DNA from: Calditrichales bacterium MX18-03
GTDB lineage: Bacteria > Bacillota > Clostridia > Lutisporales > Lutisporaceae
DNA length: 64,000 bases
Direction of reading: 5' to 3'
Assembly: GCA_021083345.1 (NCBI GenBank)
Contig: JAJGRE010000003.1
Coordinates: 186,001-250,000 of the forward strand
Part shown: positions 9,081-16,881 of the stretch, piece by piece
Numbering within the stretch: the stretch's first letter is position 1
Layout: each line of letters starts with the position of its first letter
Notes under the pieces: generated by a model
What the model saw: the letters and a program-made list of their open reading frames with translations, nothing else
What the model was told of the DNA's origin: nothing
Database searches by the model: none
Position numbers and translations under genes: made by a program

Positions 9081-9240
9081 TCTTCACCCGTAGAGCTTTG
9101 GCACTATACAGCTTTGGATCACCTGCATCCAGCTGCATTAAGTAGAACCTTGCTTCGGTAATACCTGTTGACCCATTGGCATCTCTCGATGTTTCCGGGC
9201 AGCAGCATGTATCTGTATAGGAGCCTCACCTAACGAAGAT
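9081..9240 (-). promoter_or_regulatory. M-box (ykoK leader) magnesium riboswitch
   Basis: Read on the minus strand, the leader contains the highly conserved M-box core blocks in order: CTTCGTTAGGTGAGGCTCC, ATACAGATACATGCTGCTGCC, GCCAATGGGTCAACAGG, AATGCAGCTGGATGC, and the closing GCTCTACGGGTGAAG, which pairs with the first bases. Established M-box behaviour is that Mg2+-bound aptamer frees the downstream terminator and stops transcription. The target is mgtE, the usual M-box client. Confidence 0.96.
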
Positions 9241-9255
9241 TGACTTGTCATCCTT

Positions 9256-9284
9256 ATTATATTACGGCAAATCAACTATTTCAA
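9256..9284 (-). promoter_or_regulatory. SigA-type promoter of the M-box/mgtE transcript
   Basis: On the minus strand TTGAAA, a 17-base spacer and a perfect TATAAT are present. The predicted start falls about 8 bases before the M-box aptamer. Confidence 0.8.
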
Positions 9285-9423
9285 TACACAATGTATGATT
9301 TTCGTCAAAATTTGTTCATATTTTTTTAAATTTTTTCTAATTATTTATTTATCGCTGTCTTCTTGTCTGTCAGGCTGTTTTTATTTGTATATCTTGCATT
9401 TGCTCACTTTATTATTAAAAAAA

Positions 9424-10131
9424 TCAGAGCCTGACAGGCACCGGCAGATACAAAACCAGTTCTTTTTCCGTTACCTGGCAGGTGTATGCCAGGATTTCAA
9501 CACCGCTATTCGCAGCAGCCTCCAAGGCGGCGGCAAAGGCTTCATCGGTTCCGGCATTGGGTCTGAACTGTTCAACGCCATGCATCTGTATGACAAAAAG
9601 CAACGCCGCCCGGTAGCCCGCCTTCGCAGCCTGAATCAGCTCATTAATGTGCCTGGTCCCTCTTTCAGTAGGTGCATCGGGAAACATTGCCACATTGCCA
9701 TATTCCAGTGTTACACCCTTAACCTCCATGAAGCAGCAATCCGAACGGTTTGAACTGTCAGCCTTCCGTTTCATGAACAAATCAAACCGGCTGCTCCCGA
9801 ATGTATGCTCCCGCTTTATGAATTCATATCCGCAAAACCCGGCAAGCATCCCGTTTTTCAACGCTTCTTCCGCTACCCTGTTGGGTGCTTGGGAATCAAT
9901 GGATATCAGCCTTTCTCCCTTATATACCATAATGAGTTCATACTTTGTCTTTCTTTTTGGGTTATCCCTGATTTCCAGCAGCACCGTTGCACCGGGAATA
10001 AACAGCTCCCGGCAGCGTCCGGTGTTTGGAACATGGACAAGTACTTCCTCTTCCTCATGCAGGACGATGCCTTCAAATCGGTTCAATCTTTTAACAAAGC
10101 TGCCCCAAACCGTTTTGTCCGTTATTTTCAT
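9424..10131 (-). CDS. sfsA: SfsA family DNA/RNA nuclease-like protein
   Basis: This 235-aa protein contains the SfsA hallmarks: an N-terminal OB-like part with FVKRLNRFEG and VHVPNTGRC, then a nuclease-like domain with RFDL, FMEVKGVTLE, and FPDAPTERGTRH near residue 165. SfsA was first described as a sugar fermentation stimulation protein and carries a PD-(D/E)XK-like fold with DNA/RNA binding. The ATG is chosen over an upstream TTG because GAGG is 9 bases before it. It lies upstream of the mgtE leader as an independent unit. The 140 bases after it are AT-rich and contain a long-looped inverted repeat (CTGTCAGGCT/AGCCTGACAG) of unclear role. Confidence 0.9.
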   Translation of the reverse strand: MKITDKTVWGSFVKRLNRFEGIVLHEEEEVLVHVPNTGRCRELFIPGATVLLEIRDNPKRKTKYELIMVYKGERLISIDSQAPNRVAEEALKNGMLAGFCGYEFIKREHTFGSSRFDLFMKRKADSSNRSDCCFMEVKGVTLEYGNVAMFPDAPTERGTRHINELIQAAKAGYRAALLFVIQMHGVEQFRPNAGTDEAFAAALEAAANSGVEILAYTCQVTEKELVLYLPVPVRL

Positions 10132-10153
10132 TTCTTTCAACCTCAATTAAATG

Positions 10154-10183
10154 TTGTAGCAGGGATGTGATTTTGGTTATAAT
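10154..10183 (+). promoter_or_regulatory. Possible promoter of the DUF6762-like gene
   Basis: TTGTAG and a perfect TATAAT are separated by 18 bases, about 70 bases upstream of the start codon, in the divergent gap with sfsA. Confidence 0.5.
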
Positions 10184-10253
10184 AACATTAGTCATTACGC
10201 GTTTAACCTATTTTACAATACTAATTTGGTAAACACAAGGAGGGAGGGATCGG

Positions 10254-10682
10254 ATGGAAGCATACAATGTGCTGGTGCTGATGGAAAAAGATAAAAACAC
10301 CGGCTTTTTTACCGAAACCATCGACTCCTATACCATTCAGGAAGGTCTTGAATGGGTGGAGTCCATCTATCTGCTGGGTGAGGATGCTGGTCATTTCATT
10401 TATCTGGTGCTTACAACAGCAGATGTTGAAGATTGGCAGTACTACGGCATTTATGACCTTTATAATGAGGCTGCTTATGATGGCAGTCACGTTGAAGTAC
10501 TGGATGGCTCCGGTGATTATAATCCCAGATGGATCTTAAAGTTTCCGTACACCGAAGAACGGGCAGCTATGGAGGGAAAGATCAACAGCCTGATCGCACT
10601 GCATCGTGATGAGCTTCTCCGTATATTGCCGCTTGTAGAAGCGGATAAGGAAAAATACATGAGGGAAATGGAAGAAGAGTGA
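10254..10682 (+). CDS. Small acidic protein, DUF6762-like
   Basis: This 142-aa soluble protein has no signal peptide or membrane helix. It is acidic, with a patch of hydrophobic strands (VLVLMEKDKNTGFF, HFIYLVLTT), a central DLYNEAAYDG motif, NPRWILKFPYTEE, and a charged C-terminal helix. I associate the layout with the clostridial family DUF6762, from memory. No function is known to me. AAGGAGGGAGGG precedes the ATG, and a terminator follows directly, so the gene is monocistronic. Confidence 0.7.
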   Translation: MEAYNVLVLMEKDKNTGFFTETIDSYTIQEGLEWVESIYLLGEDAGHFIYLVLTTADVEDWQYYGIYDLYNEAAYDGSHVEVLDGSGDYNPRWILKFPYTEERAAMEGKINSLIALHRDELLRILPLVEADKEKYMREMEEE

Positions 10683-10706
10683 TTACAGCTGTAACCACTC
10701 TTCTTC
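10671..10706. terminator. Bidirectional terminator after the DUF6762-like gene
   Basis: GAAGAAGAGTG pairs with CACTCTTCTTC around a 14-base loop that itself contains TTACAGCTGTAA. It overlaps the stop codon of the upstream gene and faces the convergent TRAP permease gene. Confidence 0.7.
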
Positions 10707-10719
10707 TCTGTTTATTGCG

Positions 10720-12672
10720 TCAGCTTTTCGCTGCAGCCGGTCTCTTGTATTTAAACCACTGATAGATCATGCAAACTGAAATAACTGCGATACCGATCAT
10801 ATCGGTGAATGCACCGGGATCCACCAGTCCCAGTCCGCCGGCAAGAAAGGCAATTCTCAGAATGGCGTTTACCTTCCCGAATATATAGCCCTCCATGGCG
10901 ATACCGATTCCCAGCATTCCGATCAGCGATGTTATAACGATCTGAACGATTTCAATACCTGTTGTGTCAATCAGCAGCAGCGCAGGATTCAGAACACAGA
11001 TATACGGTATCAGGAAGGCCGCAATAGCCAACTTGCTTGCATTGATTCCCGTCTTGATGGGATCGCTCTTGGCGATGGCGGAGCCCGCAAAGGCAGCCAA
11101 AGCAACAGGCGGTGTAATATCGGCGATAATGCCGAAGTAGAATACAAACATATGGGCTGTCAGCACATCGACACCAAGCTTCAGCAATGCGGGTGCCGCT
11201 ATGGTAGAAGTTATGATGTAGTTTGCTGTTGTCGGCGCGCCCATACCCAGAATCAGTGAGGAAATCATTGTAAATACCAAAGTCAGCATCAGGTTTCCGC
11301 CAGCCAGGGAGACAAGTCCGTTGCCCATTTTGAGTCCCAGGCCTGTCAGGGTTACCGTTCCGACGATGATACCGGCACAGGCACAGGCTATCGCTACACC
11401 CAATGCACTTTTTGCACCCTGTTCCAGCGCTTCAAGGAAACTCTTGAACGTAATCTTTGAATCCTTGGTAAAGAAGCTGACCAGGATGGAGGAACCGATT
11501 CCGAAAAGCGCTGCCCTGATGGGCGTAAAGCCTGCTGTCAGCATGTAGACGATGACAACAATGGGGATAAACAGGAACCAACGCTCACCCAGCACCTTTT
11601 TGAGTTTTGGCAGTTTATCTGCATCTAAACCCTTCATGCCGGTCTTCCTTGCTTCCAGGTCTACCATGATCCAGATGCCGGTAAAATACAGCAAGGCCGG
11701 TATGACAGCAGCCAATGCAATTCTGCCGTACGGAAGGCCGATAAACTCCGCCATCAGGAAGGCTGCAGCACCCATAATGGGCGGCATCAGCTGTCCGCCT
11801 GTGGAAGCAGCTGCCTCAACGGCACCAGCGAACTCTGGCTTATACCCCAGACTCTTCATAAGTGGGATTGTAAAGCTGCCGGTGCCCACTGTATTGGCTA
11901 CAGAGCTTCCGGATATGGTCCCAGTCAGCGCACTGCTCAAAACAGCAACCTTAGCCGGTCCGCCGACAGCTTTACCGGCTATGGCATTGGCAAAGTCGAT
12001 AAAAAACTTGCCGATACCCGTTTTATCCAGGAAAGCACCGAACAGGATAAACAGGAATATAAAAGTGGAAGATACCCCTAACGGAACACCCAGGAGACCC
12101 TCGGTGGTATAATACATATGACTTACGATTCTCTCAATGGAATAACCCCTGTGGTTCAAGAATCCCGGCAGGTAGGCTCCAAACTTGCCATACAGCAGGA
12201 ATAAGCTTGCAATGGTCACAATAGGCATTCCCACCACTCTCCTGGCTGCTTCCAGAACCAATAAAACCGCCATGGATGCAACGATAATATCCACTGGGGT
12301 TTGGTCTCCTGCCCGCATAAGCAAGGAATGATAGTTAATGGTGATATATAATCCGGCAAAGGCTGCTACACCTGCCGTTGCGATATCAACCCAGTGCATC
12401 TTGTTTTTTGGCATCTTCTTATTGGCCGGATATAAAAGAAATACCAGAACAAAAGCGAAGGTCAGATGGATCGATCTTTGCAGTTGGGCCGCCAATACGC
12501 CGAATAAGGCCGTATACAGCTGGAATAGTGAGAACAGTATCGCAAGCATCGATACGATGCGAAGCTGCATGCCGGACAGCTTTCTAAAATTTGATTCCTT
12601 ATCGTATTTGGCAATGATTTCGTTCAGGTCGATCTCTTTTACCTGTTCCTTTAAGATTTTTTCTTCATTCAT
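10720..12672 (-). CDS. TRAP transporter fused permease (DctQM type, TAXI system)
   Basis: This 650-aa protein has about 16-18 membrane helices. A short N-terminal DctQ-like part (to about residue 180) is fused to a DctM large subunit with signature stretches GTISGSSVANTVGTGSF, AAASTGGQLMPPIMGAAAF, GMGAPTTANYI and ITPPVALAAFAGSAIA. Such 4TM/12TM fusions go with TAXI-type binding proteins, and one is encoded upstream. It would import an organic acid or amino acid with Na+ or H+. The second ATG is preferred because AGGAGGG lies at the right distance. It follows the DUF1850 gene by 51 bases. Confidence 0.95.
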   Translation of the reverse strand: MNEEKILKEQVKEIDLNEIIAKYDKESNFRKLSGMQLRIVSMLAILFSLFQLYTALFGVLAAQLQRSIHLTFAFVLVFLLYPANKKMPKNKMHWVDIATAGVAAFAGLYITINYHSLLMRAGDQTPVDIIVASMAVLLVLEAARRVVGMPIVTIASLFLLYGKFGAYLPGFLNHRGYSIERIVSHMYYTTEGLLGVPLGVSSTFIFLFILFGAFLDKTGIGKFFIDFANAIAGKAVGGPAKVAVLSSALTGTISGSSVANTVGTGSFTIPLMKSLGYKPEFAGAVEAAASTGGQLMPPIMGAAAFLMAEFIGLPYGRIALAAVIPALLYFTGIWIMVDLEARKTGMKGLDADKLPKLKKVLGERWFLFIPIVVIVYMLTAGFTPIRAALFGIGSSILVSFFTKDSKITFKSFLEALEQGAKSALGVAIACACAGIIVGTVTLTGLGLKMGNGLVSLAGGNLMLTLVFTMISSLILGMGAPTTANYIITSTIAAPALLKLGVDVLTAHMFVFYFGIIADITPPVALAAFAGSAIAKSDPIKTGINASKLAIAAFLIPYICVLNPALLLIDTTGIEIVQIVITSLIGMLGIGIAMEGYIFGKVNAILRIAFLAGGLGLVDPGAFTDMIGIAVISVCMIYQWFKYKRPAAAKS

Positions 12673-12723
12673 TGACATCCCTCCTCTTCATATACGCTTA
12701 TGCAGCCCCACAGCAATTTTTAT

Positions 12724-13227
12724 CTAGTGCAGTCCCTTCCATGTCAGAATCTGCAGAATGGATACCCTTTTAATCTCAAATACTGCTGGTCGCTGCGGCT
12801 CTATCAACAACGCTAGACGCATTTCCTTGTCTTTGTAATGAAAATAATGATCCGCATAAGTCCCGATAAAAACCGTAAAATGGTCCATTACCCTGTCCAT
12901 ATCATCAATCTGGACAAGACCGTCCTGACTGATGCTGATTTTTTCCCTGCCGCCGGGAGCCAATTCGGGCATTCCGGCGCCGTAGGAATAAAAGGTCGTT
13001 TTATAAGCAACAAATTTATGATGACTGATCCTGTAATACTCATTGACCGGTGTTCTGTTTACAGAATGCTTGAAACTTATGAAAAACAACGCCTCTGCAT
13101 CGACAGGCTCCATCCATGCAATGCGATTTGTCTTACCGTCCGTTATGGTGAAACGTATAAAAAACGGTATCTGCAGCAAAATAGCCGACAGTAAAATGAT
13201 ACATGCCGCCCAAGTCAGCTTTTTCAT
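12724..13227 (-). CDS. DUF1850 protein of TAXI-TRAP loci
   Basis: This 167-aa protein has one N-terminal membrane helix (about residues 4-25), probably a signal anchor, followed by an extracytoplasmic domain containing FFISFKHSVNRTPVNEYYRI and a YGAGMPEL motif. These features are typical of DUF1850, whose genes sit beside TAXI binding proteins and fused TRAP permeases. Its role is unknown. No ribosome binding site lies next to the ATG. Instead a perfect hairpin ends 7 bases before it, with GGGAGG on the far side of the hairpin. Confidence 0.88.
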   Translation of the reverse strand: MKKLTWAACIILLSAILLQIPFFIRFTITDGKTNRIAWMEPVDAEALFFISFKHSVNRTPVNEYYRISHHKFVAYKTTFYSYGAGMPELAPGGREKISISQDGLVQIDDMDRVMDHFTVFIGTYADHYFHYKDKEMRLALLIEPQRPAVFEIKRVSILQILTWKGLH

Positions 13228-13234
13228 ATAAAAA

Positions 13235-13269
13235 GCCGGGCCGGATAGATCCAGCCCGGCAATCCTCCC
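13235..13269 (-). promoter_or_regulatory. Hairpin between ribosome binding site and DUF1850 start (attenuator or structured RBS)
   Basis: On the minus strand GGGAGG (13264-13269) is followed by ATT, then an 11-bp stem (GCCGGGCTGGA / TCCGGCCCGGC, one G-U pair) with a TCTA loop, then TTTTTAT and the ATG of DUF1850. The stem plus U-run is a plausible intrinsic terminator. Folded, it also brings GGGAGG to an effective 10 bases from the ATG. Confidence 0.7.
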
Positions 13270-13271
13270 AA

Positions 13272-14228
13272 CTATTTTATAGCGCCTTTTTCCTTGTAGT
13301 ATTTCTCTGCGCCCGGATGGAACGGTACGGATACACCGGCTACTGCTGTTTCAATGCTCAGGAGCTTGCCTTTTGCATGAGCTGTTGCCAATTCTGCCTG
13401 GTTCTCGAAGAGTGCTTTGGTCAGATCATAAACGACCTTTTCCGGTACGTCTGCACCGACAGCCAGCTGTGCATTGACGGCAACCGTCTTGACATCTGTG
13501 TCCTGGCCTGCATAAGTTCCAGCAGGGATTGTGTATGCTGTAAGGAATGTATACTTGTCTGTAATAGCTTTTACCATATCATCGGAAAGGGATACGAACT
13601 TAAGCTTGGTGGAAGCGCCGATATCCTGTATGGAGGCATTGGGAATGCCTGATACAAAGAGGAAACCGTCGATGTGTTTATCCTTGAAAGAATCTGCGGA
13701 TTCAGCAAAGGATAGGTAGTTTGCGCCGAAATCGTTATAAGTCAAGCCTGCTATGTCAAGTATTTGTCTGGCGTTTGCTTCAACACCGCTGCCAGGAGCG
13801 CCGACTGAGAACTTCTTCCCTTTGACATCCTGCATGCTGTTGATGCCGCTGTCTTCGGAAGCGACGATCTGAATGACTTCAGGATACAGCGTTGCAATAA
13901 CCCTTACGTTTTCAACCTTGGCATCCTTGAAAGCTTCCTGACCGGTATAAGCATAGTCAATCATATCATTTTGAACAATTGCAAGCTCAACTTCCTTCTT
14001 GCCGAGAAGCTTCAGGTTCTCTACGGAAGCACCGGTGGACTGGGCTGTTACGTTCATGTTCTGGATCTTGGAGTTGAAAATCTGCGCCATAGCGCCGCCA
14101 AAGGGGTAATACGTTCCGGTTGTCCCGCCTGTAGCCATGATCAGGTTCACGTTTTTCGGAGCACATCCGACAAAGGCAACAGAACCAACCAACAAAACGA
14201 CCAATGCAAGTGCTAAATACTTTTTCAT
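13272..14228 (-). CDS. TAXI family TRAP transporter solute-binding lipoprotein
   Basis: This 318-aa protein has a lipoprotein signal peptide ending in VAFVGCAPK, so Cys20 would be lipidated, then the TAXI core: MATGGTTGTYYPFGGAMA, GASVENLKLL, FSVGAPGSGVEANAR and a C-terminal PFHPGAEKYYKEKG. TAXI proteins bind carboxylates; the structurally known Thermus member binds glutamate/glutamine. The start is set by AGGAGGG upstream of an internal ATG; the upstream extension overlaps the promoter. It is first in the transporter operon and is probably made in excess over the permease because of the hairpin that follows. Confidence 0.95.
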   Translation of the reverse strand: MKKYLALALVVLLVGSVAFVGCAPKNVNLIMATGGTTGTYYPFGGAMAQIFNSKIQNMNVTAQSTGASVENLKLLGKKEVELAIVQNDMIDYAYTGQEAFKDAKVENVRVIATLYPEVIQIVASEDSGINSMQDVKGKKFSVGAPGSGVEANARQILDIAGLTYNDFGANYLSFAESADSFKDKHIDGFLFVSGIPNASIQDIGASTKLKFVSLSDDMVKAITDKYTFLTAYTIPAGTYAGQDTDVKTVAVNAQLAVGADVPEKVVYDLTKALFENQAELATAHAKGKLLSIETAVAGVSVPFHPGAEKYYKEKGAIK

Positions 14229-14253
14229 ATAGTCCCTCCTACTGTTTTTTATC

Positions 14254-14262
14254 ATTATACCA
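14254..14262 (-). promoter_or_regulatory. Extended -10 promoter of the TAXI-TRAP operon
   Basis: On the minus strand TGGTATAAT is a perfect extended -10. The -35 region is weak. It lies 26 bases before the binding-protein start codon, inside the 147-base gap after the response regulator gene. Confidence 0.6.
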
Positions 14263-14375
14263 GTAGAATAACAAGGAATAACATAAAAATACACAAACTT
14301 ACACAGGGCTTTGAGAAAATTTAGAAAAGTGCATAGCCGCGGGTGTTTCATTGCAATTGTGTTAGTATTCGATTT

Positions 14376-15269
14376 CTACGCAAACTGCTCCAACATGACC
14401 ATTAAACGGCGAATGAAGGACTTGATGTTTACTTTTCCGCTGTAGTTTCCTTTCCCTCTGAGAAAGTCCATTTCTGTCTTGATATCTGCATAATCAAAAA
14501 GCGACGAGCTGTACAGACTGAATTTTTCATTGCTGAAATCTTCTATCCCCATGGCTGCTATATTTTTCATAGCCTTGCTGACCGTTCTCCGGATACGCAT
14601 TTCGATAGCCTTGACATCTCTGGTAAAGCTATGGCTCTCTGTATTGTACCTGCCCTGGAGTATTTTCAGGATATCATTCAGCTGCAGTTCCTCCAAGGAC
14701 TCTCCCAAGCGTTTGTCCTCGTGCAGCATCATGCAGATGGTTAGAATGTCCTTACTGCCCAGATCACCCAATATTCCCAAATCGACCATAATCTGGTTCA
14801 ATACCTTGCGGGCGGTATCGGCCTGACTGACGGCAGGCACCTGCTCCTCCCGTCCCAGTGCCCTGACCGTCGAATGAATGGCATCGAAGGTTTTCTTCAA
14901 GGAAAGATATTCCTTTACTTTTTTGATGACATTAACAACCTCAATGACGTTGATAGGCTTGCTGATAAAAAACTCAATCCCCAATTCATATGCCTTTGCA
15001 ATCATATCTTTGTCGCTGACCTGTGAAAGCATGATGAACATGCTGCCGCCATTCATAAGCTTCACACTCTTTATGAGGGAGATCCCATCCTGCTGCGGCA
15101 TCAATAAATCGATGATGACGATATCCGGCCTGTACTTCAGGACCATTTCCTCTCCGGAAACGCCGTTGTCAGCCTCTGCCAGAACCTCTCCCAGGCTGTA
15201 TTGCTCAATAATTCTGGTCAGCACGCTGCGGACCGACCGGTCATCATCAATGACGATAAAGCTAGCCAT
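14376..15269 (-). CDS. Response regulator with YcbB domain (GlnL-like)
   Basis: This 297-aa protein has an N-terminal receiver domain with the acidic triad IDDD, phosphoacceptor Asp54 in VIIDLLMPQQDG and Lys in FISKPI. A linker leads to a C-terminal all-helical YcbB-type DNA-binding domain (about residues 145-297: LGILGDLGSKDI, RRTVSKAMKNIA). In Bacillus subtilis GlnL (YcbB) controls a glutamine transporter/glutaminase operon. The start is the ATG after AAGGAGG, not the upstream TTG. It overlaps the histidine kinase gene by 8 bases and precedes the TAXI-TRAP genes, which it may regulate. Confidence 0.88.
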   Translation of the reverse strand: MASFIVIDDDRSVRSVLTRIIEQYSLGEVLAEADNGVSGEEMVLKYRPDIVIIDLLMPQQDGISLIKSVKLMNGGSMFIMLSQVSDKDMIAKAYELGIEFFISKPINVIEVVNVIKKVKEYLSLKKTFDAIHSTVRALGREEQVPAVSQADTARKVLNQIMVDLGILGDLGSKDILTICMMLHEDKRLGESLEELQLNDILKILQGRYNTESHSFTRDVKAIEMRIRRTVSKAMKNIAAMGIEDFSNEKFSLYSSSLFDYADIKTEMDFLRGKGNYSGKVNIKSFIRRLMVMLEQFA

Positions 15270-16566
15270 TTTCATCCTCCTTATAAACAATTGAGTCTGA
15301 GGGAAATTCCAGAATGAACTCTGTTGCTTCCGGGACGGTGTTGTTTAAAGCGATTCTGCCCTGGAGGTATTCGGAAAGTATTTTGATGTGGGTCAGGCCC
15401 AGCCCGGTTGATACCTGTCCTGTTTCCGGATTGTACTTGGTTGTGTAGCCCGGTTCGAATACAAGCTCGGTATCCTTCAGTTGAATGCCTTTCCCATTAT
15501 CCTGCACCTTGAAGAATATCCCTCCGTCTTTGACGCTGGACTTGACTTTAATGAAGGCTCCGCTCTCCCTGCTTGCTTCTATGGAATTCTGTATCAGATT
15601 GTTGAGTATGGAAATAAGGATCAGGTATTTATCTGTCTTGAAATCCTGCTCCAGCTCAAACGTCAAGCTGATATCCCTGCTTGTGGCTTCCAGATACCTG
15701 GTGAAAATATCGTTGATGATGTCAAAGATTTCCGAAAGCGCCATAGCCTCGTATTCATGCTTGGTGGGAAGCAGCTTTTCCATACTCATCACGACCCGGT
15801 TGTAATCCTTTTTGATTTCATGAATATCAATGGAAAGCGTCAGGCATTCCGATACGACCTGATCCGTAATATCTTTACCCAGTTCCTCCCTCTCCTTGAT
15901 CATGTGATAGATGGAATAGCTCTTGGCCATGGCATTCTCGATGTCCTGGCTGGATTTGCTCAGAAAGAATATCTCGGATTTCAGCTTAGCCGTCAGGACC
16001 AAAAGCTCCTGGTACCGCTTCTGATGCTCTTCCTTATTAATTGCCATATTATAATATTTAATAATCCAGAACATGGATAAAACGGCGACGCTTCTCAAAA
16101 ATGCAGTCAGCAGGAAAGTGGAGAATATGGCGTCAAACGGCTTTGCGCCGAACTGATTGCGGATGATCAGTTCGAAAAAATTCGAGAAAATGTCGGCAGA
16201 ACTGGCAATCAGTATGAAATAGACCGGCTTCTCCGTACTGCGCCTGAATTTCAGCTGATCCAGAATCAGTCCGTAGGATAAATAGTACATGAAAGCCGGG
16301 AAATGCTTGTAAAAAGCTGCATCCAGGCTCAGAAGGCCTGTCCCTGCATCAATGCCGGTCCGGATGATCAGGACGGAGAGCCCGCTGACCACCGATGCCA
16401 TGATAATGGGGACGGAATAAAAGTATAACAGCAGAAAAGTAAACATGACAACGCCAATGGTGATCCGAAAATCCGTACCAAAGGGGTAAAAATGTACCTG
16501 CCCCATAAAGGCAGTAAACAATGCGATGATCATGATCTCGTTTAGTGTCTTCTTCAATGAACCCAC
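15262..16566 (-). CDS. Sensor histidine kinase, YcbA/GlnK-like
   Basis: This 434-aa protein has about six N-terminal membrane helices (residues about 10-190), a short coiled region, a phosphoacceptor segment with SIDIHEIKKDYNRV, and a HATPase domain with N-box LNNLIQNSIEA, G1 VQDNGKGI and G2 STGLGLTHI. The layout matches YcbA (GlnK) of Bacillus, partner of YcbB. It probably senses a ligand at the membrane, by analogy glutamine or a related compound. The start is GTG with a weak ribosome binding site; a TTG three codons later is an alternative. Confidence 0.85.
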   Translation of the reverse strand: MGSLKKTLNEIMIIALFTAFMGQVHFYPFGTDFRITIGVVMFTFLLLYFYSVPIIMASVVSGLSVLIIRTGIDAGTGLLSLDAAFYKHFPAFMYYLSYGLILDQLKFRRSTEKPVYFILIASSADIFSNFFELIIRNQFGAKPFDAIFSTFLLTAFLRSVAVLSMFWIIKYYNMAINKEEHQKRYQELLVLTAKLKSEIFFLSKSSQDIENAMAKSYSIYHMIKEREELGKDITDQVVSECLTLSIDIHEIKKDYNRVVMSMEKLLPTKHEYEAMALSEIFDIINDIFTRYLEATSRDISLTFELEQDFKTDKYLILISILNNLIQNSIEASRESGAFIKVKSSVKDGGIFFKVQDNGKGIQLKDTELVFEPGYTTKYNPETGQVSTGLGLTHIKILSEYLQGRIALNNTVPEATEFILEFPSDSIVYKEDENG

Positions 16567-16783
16567 TCCGCCGCAGCATATTAGAAATTATTGCTTTTCC
16601 TAGCATTTAATGCATGATTTATAATAATTATAGCATAATACGAATAAGGAACTTAAGGCTGTGCCTCAATTATATGTAAAAAAAAGCGAAATGTAAACAA
16701 GAGGGCATATAAAATCATATGATGTACTAGGAAGACAGGGCATCCTCTTCATGCTGCACTGTAACACTGCCCTATTTGCAAAT

Positions 16784-16812
16784 TTGTCTTTATTTTTTGG
16801 ACAAATTATAAT
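16784..16812 (+). promoter_or_regulatory. Promoter of the NlpC/P60 gene
   Basis: TTGTCT and a perfect TATAAT are separated by exactly 17 bases. A dyad, ATTTGTC / GACAAAT, lies across the -35 and spacer. The rest of the 312-base gap upstream (16567-16780) is AT-rich, with no gene seen. Confidence 0.65.
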
Positions 16813-16818
16813 ATAATT

Positions 16819-16846
16819 ATTACAGTATGATTACAGAATGATTACA
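16819..16846 (-). promoter_or_regulatory. Triple WalR (YycF)-like box
   Basis: On the minus strand TGTAAT occurs three times, each separated by 5 bases (plus-strand ATTACA at 16819, 16830 and 16841), giving an 11-base period. This fits the published WalR half-site pattern TGTWAH-N5-TGTWAH. WalR controls cell-wall hydrolase genes, as here. The site overlaps the predicted transcription start, a position more typical of repression than activation. Confidence 0.6.
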
Positions 16847-16881
16847 AATTGATGTAATTAATCTGGGAGGTAGCACCTTTG

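Noticed and set aside
8926-9138. Small minus-strand frame upstream of mgtE
   Set aside because: It lies inside the M-box aptamer and terminator, whose RNA blocks explain the sequence fully.
9366-9437. Inverted repeat CTGTCAGGCT/AGCCTGACAG after sfsA as a terminator
   Set aside because: The loop exceeds 50 bases and the arm farthest from sfsA is not followed by a U-run, so it is not a convincing intrinsic terminator.
16819-16858. Short tandem repeat as a CRISPR-like or satellite element
   Set aside because: Only three 11-base units at a promoter start; they fit the WalR half-site spacing much better.
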